Source of the DNA: CAVZRC01 sp963777695
GTDB lineage: Bacteria; Planctomycetota; Planctomycetia; Isosphaerales; Isosphaeraceae
Reading direction: 5' to 3'
NCBI GenBank assembly: GCA_963777695.1
Contig: CAVZRC010000003.1
Span: forward strand, 2,046,001 to 2,110,000
Length of the DNA: 64,000 nucleotides
Shown here: positions 19,758 through 31,654 of the stretch, piece after piece
How the letters are laid out: each line of letters begins with the position of its first letter
Position numbering within the stretch: position 1 is the stretch's first letter
Notes under the pieces: generated by a model
What the model saw: only the letters and a program-made list of their open reading frames with translations
Told to the model about the DNA's origin: nothing
Databases searched by the model: none
Position numbers and translations under genes: made by a program

Positions 19758-22047
19758 AGGGGGGGTTCTTGAGTCGAGTACCTCAAGTGTATGCCAGCCA
19801 AGCGTGAAGCGCGCGTAAGGCTTGTCATCGAAGATCTCCTTCGTGCGCGATTCCCGGGCCTTCTCGGTCTCCTGGAGGATCTTGTGCTGCATCCGGATGA
19901 CCTCGGCGACCTGGTTGACGACGTCGACGAAGCTCTCCCATTGCGACATCTGATCGAGGATACCCCTCATCTTCGCGACGACCTGACCATGCAGCAGTCG
20001 GGCGGCCTCCAGGTTGGCGACGGGGCCGGTCGCGGTGCCGGTGAGCGCTTGCAGGGCGCCGCGCAGCTCGTTCATGGGTCCGGCCGTCAGGGCACGCATC
20101 GGGTCGATGACCCCGTCTTGCAGCAGCCGCTGGGACTTCGGCGAGCCGACCTGGTTGAGCTTCATCTCCTGGAGGGTGTCGGCGACGCGGTTGCCGATCT
20201 GCTCGAGCTGCCGAGCGGTGGCATGCTGGATCCGCATCACACCGACGAGCTCCTCGGCGGTCGGCTTGCCGGCGAGGATGGGGGTCTGCTTCTCCATGGT
20301 GTCGAGGACGCCGATGAATTTCGCCCGCTCGGCCCGCTGGCGGAGCAGGATCTCGTAGAACATCTCCTCGGGCGCGACGACCTGGAACTGGAGCGCGCCG
20401 GATCGGCCGGTCTGGACGCCCCGGGCACAATGGTCGTCCGCCTCGGCCACGACCCGGAGGATGGTCCCGACCCTGGGCGGATCGGCTTGCAGGAAGAGGT
20501 CGTGACGGATCTGATGGTCGAGCACGGGATGGTCCTGGTCCTCGACCATCGGCAGGCGGACCGTCTCGTGCTTCGTCAGCGTCTCGGGCTTCTCCTTGTC
20601 CTCGCCGTGGAACGTCCGATCGACCTGCAAGCGGAGTGCCGCCAGCCCGAAGTCGTCCGTCGCGCCGACGGTGAGCGGGATCGTGGCCACCGCCGTGACG
20701 TGACTGCTGACGCCGACGGCGCGGAGCGTGACGCGCGGATCCCGGTCGTTGAGCAATCCGATCGAGAGGAACACGGGCCGCGATTCCAGGCCGGTCCTGG
20801 CCGATTTGAGCAGGATCTCGAGCGTCGTGGCCTCGCGGAGGGTCCACTGGGTGGCGAACGACTTCTCGTCGATGCGCTTCAGCTCGGGCGGGTTGCCCGA
20901 CTGGAACCTGAGCCGGATGTCGGCGATCGGTTCGGTGCCGACGAGCGTCAATTCGACCGCGGTATCTGGCAGGAAGACCAGGTGCTGGTGCGAGTCCTCC
21001 ACGGTTCGGAGGTCGTTGTAGGTGGCGCCGGGCTCGCGGACGCGGACGCGGGTCTCGGCCAGGGCTGGCCGGTCGAACGCGCTCCAGAGTGATCGGGCCC
21101 AGCCAGTCGTCGCCGCCGGTCACTTCGAACGTCGAGGACCTTGCGGTCGGCGGGAACTCGTACCGGAACTGGGCCGGTCCCGCCTCGGCCATCACGGCGT
21201 TGCGCGGCTTACCTTCGGCGGTCCGTTCCTGGACGAATACCGCCTTCGGAGTCGCGGGGGATTCCGGCTTCCACTTCAGGGACAGGGGCTGGCCCCGGCC
21301 GTGGACAATCCACTTGCTGTCGGCGGACTCGAGGAGCGGCAGGTCGGACCGGACCTCCATCGCGAACCGTTCGTCGCGAGGGGCCAGCAGCCGCCCGTCG
21401 GCGCCCAGGCCCATCACGGTGAGGTAGGTCCGCTGCGGCCAGCGTTCGGGGGAGATGAGCAGCCATCGCGACATGCTCAACCGGGCCGCGTTCGGTGCCA
21501 GCAGCGCGAACGCGACCGGGATCAACAGGCCGACGAGCAAGGCCCCGAGGTGGGTGGCCGTGCGCCTGCGGTTCCAGAGCAATCGCCAGTCGGAGGCGGC
21601 GAGGGCGGCGCAGGCCTGCCGGACGGCCAGTCGCACCATCGCCGGCGAGGTCAACGTCGGCGACTGGCTCAGGAGGTCCGGGAGCTGGAGCACGTCAACG
21701 ATCTGCTGGCCGGTCCCCGGCCGGTAGCGGTCCAGGGTCATCGCCAGCGAGAGCTCGTCGAGCCGCGACGATTGCCAGCGCCGGGCCGCGCGGGCACCGA
21801 GCAGTAGCAGCAAGCCCGTCACACTCGAGATCAGCAGGATGAACCGGACCGACGGACTCAACCGGAGCCACCAGTCGAGGAAGACCAGCACGGCCGCCGT
21901 CGCGACCAGGCCGAGCGCCGCGTCGACCACGAACTCCAGGGTCAACTGGAGGCCCAATCTCCCTCGCAATCGCGCGAGGTGGTCTTTCAGGGCGCGTTGC
22001 TCACTCCGGAGCGATTCGATCGTCGGTAGGTCCAGGACTGTCGCCAC
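19743..22047 (-). CDS. Large membrane protein with two N-terminal helices and coiled-coil tail, DUF4175-like (frame break near 21076)
   Basis: About 767 residues when restored. A GTG at 22047 is the most plausible start, since the family-like part begins with ATVLDLPTIESLRSEQ; the frame is open further upstream. Two membrane helices near residues 40-85 (AALGLVATAAVLVFLDWWL; FILLISSVTGLLLLLG) and a third around residue 170 (ALLVGLLIPVAFALLAP) precede a long periplasmic Ig-like region and a helical coiled-coil tail. The frame changes near 21076: removing one T from GCGCGTTCGAC gives VDRPALAETRVRVREPG, a continuous domain. The organisation recalls the DUF4175-type large proteins found behind MoxR/Bat genes. 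The last eight codons (RTPPAPPS) come from the palindrome at 19733. It follows the vWA gene by 56 nt. Confidence 0.75.
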
Positions 22048-22103
22048 GGTTGGGATCTCGATTAGGAAACGGGTCGGGCTGATGCGCGAGAATCCAGGAA
22101 TTC

Positions 22104-24550
22104 TCACACCATCCGATAGATCTTCCGCGCCACCCACTCCAGGGTCAGGCAGAGCACGAGCGTCCCGAAGATGAGCGGGGCGTCCCAGAGCTCGTCGCGG
22201 GTTTCGAGCGTGCGGGTGACCTCTCGCATCGAGAGATACTCGTCGAGTCGGCCGACCTCGCCGAGGTCGAGGACCCGCCCGTTGGTGAGCCGGGCGAGCT
22301 CCGCCAGCATCGGGCGATTCAGCGAGGGCTCGTCAACCTCGCGCCGCGGCGGCTCGACGCGGAACGTGGTCGTCGAGACGCGGACGCCCGAGCCGGTCTC
22401 GACGGCCGTCGCCGGGACGATCCGCAACGAGTAGGCTCCCGCCCGCTCGGCCGGGAAGCTCGCCGTCAGCAAGCCGGGATCGTCGGGCACCTTCTCGAAC
22501 CGGAGCGGTTCCGGCGGCTGGCCGGCGATCTCGAGCTCGGCCACCACTTCGGAGCCTTCGGCCGTCGCGGCCGGGTCGGTATACCGGACGCCGACCGAGA
22601 CGCGGTCGCCGACCCGATACACGCCCTTGCCCAGGTGGACCGTGAACGGGAAGCGGCCGCCCAGCGCCTTGTTCCGCCCCACGCGATCGACGAGGCGGGC
22701 CCAGAAGCCGTCGAAGTAATCCTCCGCGAGGTATCGCCACCGGTAGGTGCTGTCGAAGCCGATGAACACCGTCCGGCCGGGCCCGTAGAGCTGCGAGGCC
22801 AGGAGCACGTGTCGCCCGTACTGGTTCTGCATGCGAGGGTCGCTGTGACGGGCCAGGACCGTCGCGCCGGGACGTGCCCGCGTGACCGGGAAGCTCCAGT
22901 ACATGCCCGGCAGGCTCGTCAGGATCGCCCGGTTGCGGATCGGGTCCGGATTGAACTCGAAGATCGGGTCGCCGCGTCCCTCGGGGGTCAGGTCGAGGGC
23001 GTAGGTCGTCAGCGAGCTGAGCCGGACTTCCGCATCCGTCCGGAACAGGCCGGGCTCGCGGACGACCGGGAGGATCCGCGTCCAGTCGCCGCCGGTCTTG
23101 GCGGCCTCGGCGGCTTCGAAGAGCTGCTGCGAATGGAGCTCGCCGGCGACGAAGATCAGGCCGCCGCCCTCCTGGCCGACGAAGTTCACGATCATGTCCG
23201 GCCACTGGGCGCCTAGGGCCCTCAGGTCGGGATCGACCAGGAGCAGGGCGTCGTATCGGGCCAGCTCGGCCGCATCGTTGGGCAGCCTTGGGATGGGCCG
23301 GTCGCCCGGCTGACGGAAGCCCGGGTCGGAATGCTGCATCCAGGCGGCGAACTCGACGTGCTGGTCGCGCATCAAGGCATTGCGGAGGAACTGCACCTCG
23401 GGCGACGGCCCGCCGGCGATCAACAGGACCCGGATCTGCTGGCGGACGACCTTCACGGCGGTGGTCGCGATGTTGTCTTCCAGGGTGAGCTCGGGGCCGC
23501 CATCCTCCACCTTCGCCCGGAATTCGTATTGGCCGATCACCTTGGGGGTGATCCGGTACAGCGTCCGCTTGAGGATGCCGTCCTCGCCCAATGCGATCCG
23601 CTGGGTGTTGACCGGCTCCCAGTTGCCGTCGTTGATCTTCTGCTCGAGGATCAGGGTCGCCTCGGCGTCCTTCAGGCCGCGCGCCTCGACGACGACGGCC
23701 ATGTTCATCGCGTCGCGGACGAAGACGACCGGGCTGGCCTCGATCTCGGCCACGCGGATGTTCCGCGGCCCTTCGCTGGCCCCGGCGGCGATCGCGTAGA
23801 TCGGGATGTTCTGCCGGACGGCGGCCTCGGCGGCGCGGAGCGGGTCCTCGCCGGTATTCGATCGGCCATCGGTGGCGATCACGAGGCCGGCGACGGGCTG
23901 GCCGCGATGCGCCGAGAGCACGCCGTGGATCGCGTCGCCGAGCGGCGAGATCGGCCGCTTCGCCTGGACCGAGTCGAGGTCCCGCTTCCGCGCCGACTCG
24001 CCCGAACCGTCCCGCGCGGCGGATTCGAGGTCGTGGAGATAGACCTCCCGGCCCCGGCCGAGCGCCTCCAGGTTGGGGCGGAGGACCGTCTTCACGAGGT
24101 CCAGCCGCGGCGTCTCCCGCAGCCGCTGCACCGGCGTCCGACCGCCCTGCGATTCCAGCTTGATGTCCGACGCCAGCGCCACGGCGCGGGTGTCGTCCGT
24201 GTACGGGTCGGAATACTTCATGCTCTCCGAATCGTCCAGGACCATCACCAGGTGCGACGGGATCGTCTCGCGCTGCGACGAGACCAGCACCGGCTCGAGC
24301 AGCATGATCGAGACCGTGAGCAACGTGAGCCCGCGCAGGACGACCAGGAGGATGCGCCTCGGCCGCGACAGGTCGCGGCGCTCCCAGCGATAGAGCCTCC
24401 AGATCAGGGCGGCCAGGAGGATCGCGCCAGGACCAGCACGAGCGCACCGGGACCCTTCGGCATCGCCGCGAACTCGAGCCGCGAGTCGCCCCGCGATAAC
24501 GTGCCGGGCGACCGTTCTATCCCCAGGAGCATCTGCCAGAATCGGTTCAT
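22104..24550 (-). CDS. Membrane vWA / glutamine-amidotransferase-like protein of Bat-type operon (frame break near 24426)
   Basis: About 815 residues when restored, from the ATG at 24550. Two membrane helices near the N-terminus (ALVLVLAAILLAALIW after repair, and LTLLTVSIMLLEPVLV) lead into a von Willebrand A domain with MIDAS VLDDSESMKYSD and LVIATDGRSNTGED. A class I glutamine-amidotransferase-like segment follows (IRVLLIAGGPSPEVQFLRNA; GGGLIFVAGELHS), and the chain ends with a membrane helix (LIFGTLVLCLTLEWVARKI). The frame changes near 24426, where one missing base in GGCC separates LVLVLA from AILLAAL. Proteins of this layout are typical of planctomycete MoxR-DUF58-vWA operons, which are thought to help assemble or fold envelope complexes under stress. 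Confidence 0.82.
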
Positions 24551-24640
24551 GGGTTTATTGGCGCTGTAAACGCTGTGCAGGACGGAAGGATCTCTCTAAA
24601 CACGGATAACACACGAATAAGAAATGAGGATAAATCCTCT

Positions 24641-24804
24641 TAACCACGGAAAACACGGACGAACACGGAAAAGAAAAACAGAACATGAAGAGAATTATTT
24701 ATGACAACTCCCAATTCCGAAATCGTTGAAGAAAGTAAGAAGAATTGATTGTATGGTTTTCCGGAATTGTCTTTTTCCGTGTCTGTCCGTGTTTTCCGTG
24801 GTTA
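24641..24804. repeat. 33-bp imperfect inverted repeat flanking a low-GC spacer
   Basis: The left arm at 24641-24673 starts TAACCACGGAAAACACGGAC; the right arm at 24772-24804 is its reverse complement with about three mismatches. The roughly 100-base spacer and arms are much poorer in G and C than the flanks. Sequences of the form TTAACCACGGAAAACACGGA are well known beside GxxExxY genes, and such a gene begins only 37 bases beyond the right arm. Confidence 0.8.
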
Positions 24805-24841
24805 GGAAAAATATCTCTCAAGCTGGTAATGCGTTGACAAA

Positions 24842-25219
24842 CTAGAGGGCCCTTCGCTTGATTTCCGCCTGGGGATGGCTTCCGAAGTTCACCAGCAGTC
24901 CCAGGTTCATCCCGGTCGCTTTCAAGTAATTCAAGAGCTGGGCTTGATGTTTCGGCGAGATCTCCCTGACAGCTTTCAGTTCGACGATGATTTTTCCGTA
25001 ACAGACGAAGTCCGGCTTATACTTTTGAAGGAGCAGATCTCCCTTATAGCTTAGCTTCAGTTCCTCCTGGGAGATAAAGGGCAGATTCCTGTACTTGAAC
25101 TCCTTTTCGAGACACTCCTGATAAACCGGTTCCAGGAAGCCACACCCCATCTCTCGATATACGGCGAACACGGCCCCGCGGATGGCATACGACACTTCAG
25201 CGTAAAGGAGTACCCCCAT
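24842..25219 (-). CDS. GxxExxY protein
   Basis: 125 residues from the ATG at 25219. The family motif is complete: GFLEPVYQECLEKEF near residue 27, followed by PDFVCYGKIIVELKAV and ending YLKATGMNLGLLVNFGS. This small family has a PD-(D/E)XK-like core (the D...E.K spacing is visible in PDFVCYG...VELK), but no activity has been proven that I know of. The gene is clearly less GC-rich than its neighbours and lies, with a palindromic unit, between two Bat-type genes that are normally adjacent. This looks like an insertion into an operon. Confidence 0.9.
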   Translation of the reverse strand: MGVLLYAEVSYAIRGAVFAVYREMGCGFLEPVYQECLEKEFKYRNLPFISQEELKLSYKGDLLLQKYKPDFVCYGKIIVELKAVREISPKHQAQLLNYLKATGMNLGLLVNFGSHPQAEIKRRAL

Positions 25220-25250
25220 ATCCGCGTTCCCGGAGGTTCATGTTTCCCCA

Positions 25251-27420
25251 TCACCGCGATCGTCCGGCCCAGGTCGCGAAGATGGATTCGACGATCAAGA
25301 GGACAAGCAACCCGCCGGCCAGCTCGCGCCAGATCTCGCGGCCGATCGGCGAGAGGAAGTCGGCGTCGTCGGTGCGGGCCGCGATGACCTCGACATCCAT
25401 CGGTTCGAACAGCGCCTTCAATTCGGGGGTCCCGATCCGCTCGAAGCGCACTCTCGCGCGGGTCGGGGTTGGCCGCGTAGGTATCCTGCTGGTTGCCCAG
25501 CGGACCTTCGTCCCAGGCGATGCGGTACAATCCCGGCTGACGTGTGTCGGGGACCTTGATCTCGACGGCAGGGGCCTGGGCGCCCGGGTCCTCGGCCAGA
25601 GGAGTGGCCGAGAGTGCCTTCGGCTCGGAACCGCCGGGGGCGTTCAGCAGGATGTTGGATAACTGATGATTCGATCGGATGACGCGCTTCATCGGGTCGC
25701 CGGCCGTGACTGTATTGGTCAGCCGGGTCGGACGCGCCGAGCCTCGGACGGCCTCTCTCACCGCCAGGACGAAGCTCGGCTCGATCGGCCAGTCGTTGCC
25801 GGCGCGGTCGGCGGTCGTCGTCCAGAGCAGCACGCGGCCGTCTCCGAGGTTGCGCTCGATGATCGCCGACGAGCGGGCCGGGTTGTTCCATCGGGCCAGC
25901 ACGCGAACCTGATCGCCGTCAACCGGCTCGTTGACGCTCATGAACTGACGGACCGCAACGCGCTCCAGCGCCGCCGGCTTCAGCTCCAGCAGCTTCTCCA
26001 GCGGGGAGGGATGCAGCGGCTCGACGATCAACCCGCGGATGTTCTCCTCGACCAGCGCCTTCATCGAGCACGGGAGGATCCGGCGATCGGCGCGGAAGAG
26101 CAGGTCGTTGTACAGGCCGATATCCAGCTTGGTGCCCGTGAAGATGATCAATCCCATGCCCTCGCGGACCAGGGTATTGATGCGATCGGCCTGTTCGACC
26201 GTCGGGGCCGCGACGTTGGCCAGGACCAGGACGTCGGGCAGGTCGCGGCGCGGCGAGAGGAAATCGGTGTCGAGCGACGTCTCGACCCGCCAGGCTTCCG
26301 CGGCGCCGATGCCGATCGACAGGGGCGCCGCGAGGTAATCGACCTCCGAGCCGAACGGCTCCGACGACGGCTCGCCGTCGACCAGCCGGATGAGCAGCGA
26401 GTCCTTGACTGGGACGGCGGCCCATCGCTGGTTGTCGCCGGGCAACTCGTCGTCGGGGATCTTGAGCGAGACGTCGTGCGCGCCCGGACCCGGGAACTGG
26501 ACGGTCATCGGGATGCGAGCGACGGCGCGGGGGGCGAGGTCGGGCAAGGTCAGCTCGGTCGGCTTGTCGTCGACGCGGATCGTCGCCTTTGCGCCGGCGA
26601 TGGTCCGCGGCGAGTCGTTGCGGATCACCGCCTCCCACTGGCTCGCCGCGCCGGCCAGGACCGTGCGATCGAGCGGGAGCAGCGACTGGAGCGAGACGTT
26701 CGTGACGTCCTCGGAGCCCACGTCCACGATCCGCAGCCGGACGCCCCGCTTGTGCCAGGGGCCGGCGATCCCCGAGAGGCCGCCTTCCCATCCGGCCTTG
26801 CGAGCGTCGGTGAAGATGGTGATCTGCTGGGTCTTGTACGTGCAGGATTTCAAGAGCTCGTCGATGCCCTCGAGGACCGCGGGCCAGGAGGCGTGCGTGG
26901 CGGTCAGGGGCAAGGACAACGCCGCGGCCCTGAGGTCGTCTCGCCGGGTCCCCTCGACCTCGTGGAGCACGGGGCTGCGCGGTGCCGAGGTCGTGACCAG
27001 CGTGAAGCGATCGGTCAGTCGGCTCGCGGCCAGGAGTCCGGCCGCCATCTCGCGGGCGCGCTGGAAGGCCGCCGCGTCCCCGGCGCCGTAGCCCATGCTC
27101 AGCGAGTCGTCGATCAGCACGACCTGGCTCGATCGGCCGCCGCTGCCCAGCCATCGCTCCAGGCCGGTGGGGTTGAGCACCGGCCGGGCGAGGAAGAGGA
27201 ACAGGAGCACGAACAGGGAGATCCTCAGCAGCAGGAGCAGGATCTGCTCGATCTCGATCCGACGCCGATTGCGCTGGATCGTCAACTTGAGGTAGCGCAT
27301 CGGGGCCCATTCCACCCGGCGGAACCGTCGGCGGTTCAGCAGGTGGATGATGATGGGGATGGCGCCGAGCAGCGCCCCCCAGGCCAACATCGGGCTCATG
27401 AGAGTCATCATACTTTGCAT
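25251..27420 (-). CDS. BatA-like membrane protein with von Willebrand A domain (frame break near 25448)
   Basis: About 722-723 residues when restored, starting with the ATG at 27420. The first 45 residues form the BatA N-terminal module (LAWGALLGAIPIIIHLLNRR then RVEWAPMRYLK), and a second helix follows (ISLFVLLFLFLARPVL). A vWA-like domain carries DDSLSMGYGAGD. Later parts are Ig-like and glutamine-amidotransferase-like (PDVLVLANVAAPTVEQADRI), and the last helix is LAGGLLVLLIVESIFATWAG. The frame changes near 25448: removing one base or adding two restores NPDPRE..VRFERIGTPELKALF and leads to a stop at 25251. Without repair the frame overruns into the GxxExxY gene. It begins 6 nt after the DUF58 gene, so both are one transcript. 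Confidence 0.83.
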
Positions 27421-28303
27421 GGGTTCCTACCGAGCGATCCGGCCGGCCTCCTCTCGGTTGTGCAGGAACAGGCTGAGCGAGTCGCCGAGCGGCTCATCGG
27501 TGAGGAATCGTACGTGATCGTAGCCACGGTTGCCGAATTCCTTGCGGACGCTCTCGATGAACTCCAGCATGGCGTTCTGATAAGACCGGCGGAATGCCCA
27601 GGGCTCGGCGAACACTTCCTCATCACCCTCGATGTCCTCGAAGATCGTCGGGCCGTCGAAGGGCAATTCCAGCTCGTCGCGGTCGAGGACCTGCATCATG
27701 AGGACTTCATGGCCGTGGAAACGCAGGCGGTTCAGGCTGTCGTAGACGGCGTCCAGGTCGGTGAGGAGGTCCGAGACGATGACGAGCAGGCTCCGGCGCT
27801 TCAACTGGCCGGTGAGCGAGCGGAGCAGACCGCCCAGCTCGGTCTTGCGGGCGGGCTGGCAACGCTCGAGCAGGCCGGCCATGACCACGACCTGCGACTG
27901 GGTCGCGGACGGGGGCAATACCGTGGTGGCCGCCTCGTCGAACAGGACCAGGCCGACCGGGTCCTGCTGGCGGGCCAGGAGCATCGCCAGCGAGACGACC
28001 ATGGTGCTGCCGTAGTCGAACTTCGAGAGGGGGACCGGGCCGCGATAGTTCATCGACGCGCTGGCGTCGACGACGAAGGTGATCCGTACGTTGCTCTCTT
28101 CCTCATACTGCTTGATGTAATGGCGATCCGAGCGGGCGAAGGCCCGCCAGTCCAGCCGGCGGAGGTCGTCGCCGGGTGTGTACTCGCGGTATTCGGCGAA
28201 CTCGATGTTGAAGCCGTGGAACGGGCTGCGATGCTGGCCGCTGATCGCGCCCTCGACCAGCCGTCGCGAGCGGAGCGTCAGGTCGGAGATCTGCGCGATC
28301 GCG

Positions 28304-29356
<1,053 letters not shown>

Positions 29357-29465
29357 GATCGCGTCCCTTAATAATCCCTGGCGTGGCGGTGATGATATTC
29401 TGAGTGCGGATCCGGTGACTTTCCGGTGAACTCCGCCGTTGCAAGATCGCGCGGCCCGTGACCAC

Positions 29466-29602
29466 GCACGTGAGTGCGTGCTTCGGACGGGACGAACGTC
29501 CTCCAACCTCGGGCGTCAGCCCGATCCGGAGCGAGGATCGCACTCACGTGCGAGGTTGGAGGGCCAGAGGCCCCGTCCGAACCACGGTCTTACGACCGTG
29601 GT
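29466..29602. repeat. Composite palindromic element upstream of the MoxR operon
   Basis: Three pairings are visible. CGCACGTGAGTGCG at 29466-29479 is the exact reverse complement of 29539-29552. The ends of 29484-29511 (CGGACGGG... and CCTCCAACCTCG) pair with 29551-29579. A perfect 9-bp hairpin, ACCACGGTC/GACCGTGGT with a 4-base loop, lies at 29581-29602, 38 bases after the stop of the squalene-cyclase-like gene. The first two pairs interleave rather than nest. The element sits between the end of one leftward operon and the start of the next and may serve as terminator; no T-tract follows. Confidence 0.7.
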
Positions 29603-29639
29603 CATCGAGTGATGTCCTTCCATCAAGAGTCCAAGACCA

Positions 29640-30764
29640 CTAACGCTGGAAGATCGGGAGATACTTGTAAGGCAACTGCAAGATGATGGTGGCGATGGCC
29701 GTGCCGTAGACCGGGCCGATGCCGTCGCCGTTCCAGGACCCGTCGGGGGCCTGCATGCCGATCAACTGGTCGCGGGTCGGCGGGAAGTACTTGTCCCAGT
29801 ACTGGTCGCCGGCCATGTAGAACCCCTGGGACGCGTACAGATGCGTATAGAAGTCGTGCCCGCCCCCCTTGGACCAGCCTTCCTGGGCCTGGAACTGCTC
29901 CCAGACGTACTTCAGGCAGTCGGTCGCGATCGTGCTGTCGAACTGGCCGGCGTTGTACAGGGTCGCGACGGCCGCGGCCGAGATGGGCAGCCGCGGGGAA
30001 TTGCCGGAGAGGAGCGAATAGCGGATCCCGCCCTCGGCGGTCCGGCATTTCTCCAGGTACTTGGTCGCCTCCTCGATGACGCCGCGAGGGACGAGGAATC
30101 CCGCGTTGTGCGCCGCGCGGAGGGCCTGGACCTGGGTCACCGTCACCGAGCCCTCGTCGCCGGTCCCCGGGGTATAGGTCCACCCGCCGGCGCCGCTCTG
30201 GCCCTGGCTGGTCAGCGCGACCGCCTTGCGGACCACGATCTGCACCTGCCGGCGCAGCGCCTCCTTGGTCGTCATCCCGTAGACGCACGCGAGGAACATC
30301 AGCGCGAAGCCGTGGCCGTGCATCGGCATGCCGCTGTCCTGGCTCGGGCCGGTGATCAGGCCCGTGGGCGTGCCGCAGCGCACCAGGTATTCGACGGCGC
30401 TCTGCACGTTCTTGGCGTATTTGCCGCGCGTGGGAGAGTTGCCGTGGGCCAGGAATGCGGTACCCGCCAGGCCGGTCATGGCCACCGGGTACGCCTGGCC
30501 GCCGGCGTCGCCGATCCACGAGCCGTCCTCGGCCTGCTGGGCGGCGAGGTAATCGAGCCCCTTGAGGACCGCCTTGAGCGTCTCGGGCGTCACGTGCTTG
30601 GGCAGGACTTCCTTCTGGGCCCAGGCGGTGCGCGTGCCCGCCAGGCAACCGGCCCCGGCGAGGGTCGCGACGGCACCCGCTCGGCATTGGTCGAGGAATC
30701 CGCGCCGGTTCATCCGCCCGGCGCCCGAACGATCGCGTTCACGGCCTGTCGTGATGATGTTCAT
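29640..30764 (-). CDS. Prenyltransferase/squalene-oxidase repeat (terpene-cyclase fold) secreted protein
   Basis: 374 residues from the ATG at 30764, whose ATGA overlaps the stop of the SIMPL gene. An internal ATG at 30716 (residue 17) begins the twin-arginine signal NRRGFLDQCRAGAVATLAGA and is an alternative start. The mature part is an alpha/alpha-toroid with repeats of the squalene-cyclase/prenyltransferase type: DGSWIGDAGGQAYPVAMTGL, GAGGWTYTPG, EGGIRYSLLSGN, and the end DGSWNGDGIGPVYGTAIATI. No catalytic DXDD or SXQXEXG set typical of true cyclases is seen, so it is probably a structural or binding protein. Such exported repeat proteins are abundant in planctomycetes. Confidence 0.85.
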   Translation of the reverse strand: MNIITTGRERDRSGAGRMNRRGFLDQCRAGAVATLAGAGCLAGTRTAWAQKEVLPKHVTPETLKAVLKGLDYLAAQQAEDGSWIGDAGGQAYPVAMTGLAGTAFLAHGNSPTRGKYAKNVQSAVEYLVRCGTPTGLITGPSQDSGMPMHGHGFALMFLACVYGMTTKEALRRQVQIVVRKAVALTSQGQSGAGGWTYTPGTGDEGSVTVTQVQALRAAHNAGFLVPRGVIEEATKYLEKCRTAEGGIRYSLLSGNSPRLPISAAAVATLYNAGQFDSTIATDCLKYVWEQFQAQEGWSKGGGHDFYTHLYASQGFYMAGDQYWDKYFPPTRDQLIGMQAPDGSWNGDGIGPVYGTAIATIILQLPYKYLPIFQR

Positions 30765-31654
30765 GGCTGTCCGGCCTGCCCCTTCCGCTCGGACTTGGGT
30801 TGATGGACCTCGAAACGCACCAGCAGCTCCACGCGGATCGGGATCTCCTGGAACTTCGACAGCTCCAGCCGCTTCCGCGGCAGCTCGTCGCTCGCGTTCA
30901 TGTTCTGCTCGCCGGGCACGGAGACCTCCCGGATGGCGACGATCGGCCCGAGCTCGACGTGGGACAGACGCGCCAGCCGCTCCGCCCGCGACCGGGCGTC
31001 GGCGACCGCCTTCTCGTAGGCTTCCTCCTGGAGCTTGTCGAAGTCCTCGAGGATGAATCGGACCAGGCCCGATTGCTGATTCGGATTGTATCCGTAATAG
31101 TAATAATACATCATGTTATTTTGCGGACCGACCTTCGCGCCGGCGTCCTGGGCGACGTCGAGCATCCGCCCGACCAGTTGCATCACGCCCTCCTCGTCGA
31201 GCTTGCGGATATCGGACGCCTTGGCGACGAGCTTGCGCGAGAGCTGGACCTCGGTCTTGTTGCGCGCATTCGGCTGAGAGTCGAAGAAATAATAGGGGCT
31301 CTGCATCTGCCCCTTCTGGTCGACGAGCAGGCCGCGCTCCTCCACGGCGATGGTGTTGAGCTTCAGGGCGGAGAACGCGTCGTGGATCCGCTTCTTGGCG
31401 TCGCGGTATTTGACGATCGCGTCGGCGGTGAGCTCCGAGGAGGCTGAGACCTCCATGTCGATCTCGGCGTAATTCGGCTTGGCCGCGACGACACCCCTGC
31501 CGGAGACGGTGAACCCCTCGATATTCGGCGACGCGCCCCCGCCGCCGTTCTGGTTGAAGAACTGGGCCCGGGCCGGGCGGCCGGAGCCGCCGAGGGCCAT
31601 CGCGAGGACGACGACCGCGATGGCCGTTCGCGTCGTGAGCACCCGATTATTCAT
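30761..31654 (-). CDS. SIMPL domain-containing protein (DUF541)
   Basis: 297 residues from the ATG at 31654, overlapping the end of the PQQ-type gene by 8 nt (ATGAATAA). A signal peptide (TAIAVVVLAMALGGSGRPARA) precedes the SIMPL/DUF541 domain: FTVSGRGVVAAKPNYAEIDM at its start and EKAVADARSRAERLARL later, which is the usual signature. A Tyr run (MMYYYYYGYNPNQQ) interrupts the domain around residue 185. SIMPL proteins are periplasmic with unclear function (the mammalian namesake interacts with a kinase complex; bacterial ones form rings or respond to oxidative stress). It is the middle gene of the operon. Confidence 0.9.
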   Translation of the reverse strand: MNNRVLTTRTAIAVVVLAMALGGSGRPARAQFFNQNGGGGASPNIEGFTVSGRGVVAAKPNYAEIDMEVSASSELTADAIVKYRDAKKRIHDAFSALKLNTIAVEERGLLVDQKGQMQSPYYFFDSQPNARNKTEVQLSRKLVAKASDIRKLDEEGVMQLVGRMLDVAQDAGAKVGPQNNMMYYYYYGYNPNQQSGLVRFILEDFDKLQEEAYEKAVADARSRAERLARLSHVELGPIVAIREVSVPGEQNMNASDELPRKRLELSKFQEIPIRVELLVRFEVHQPKSERKGQAGQP

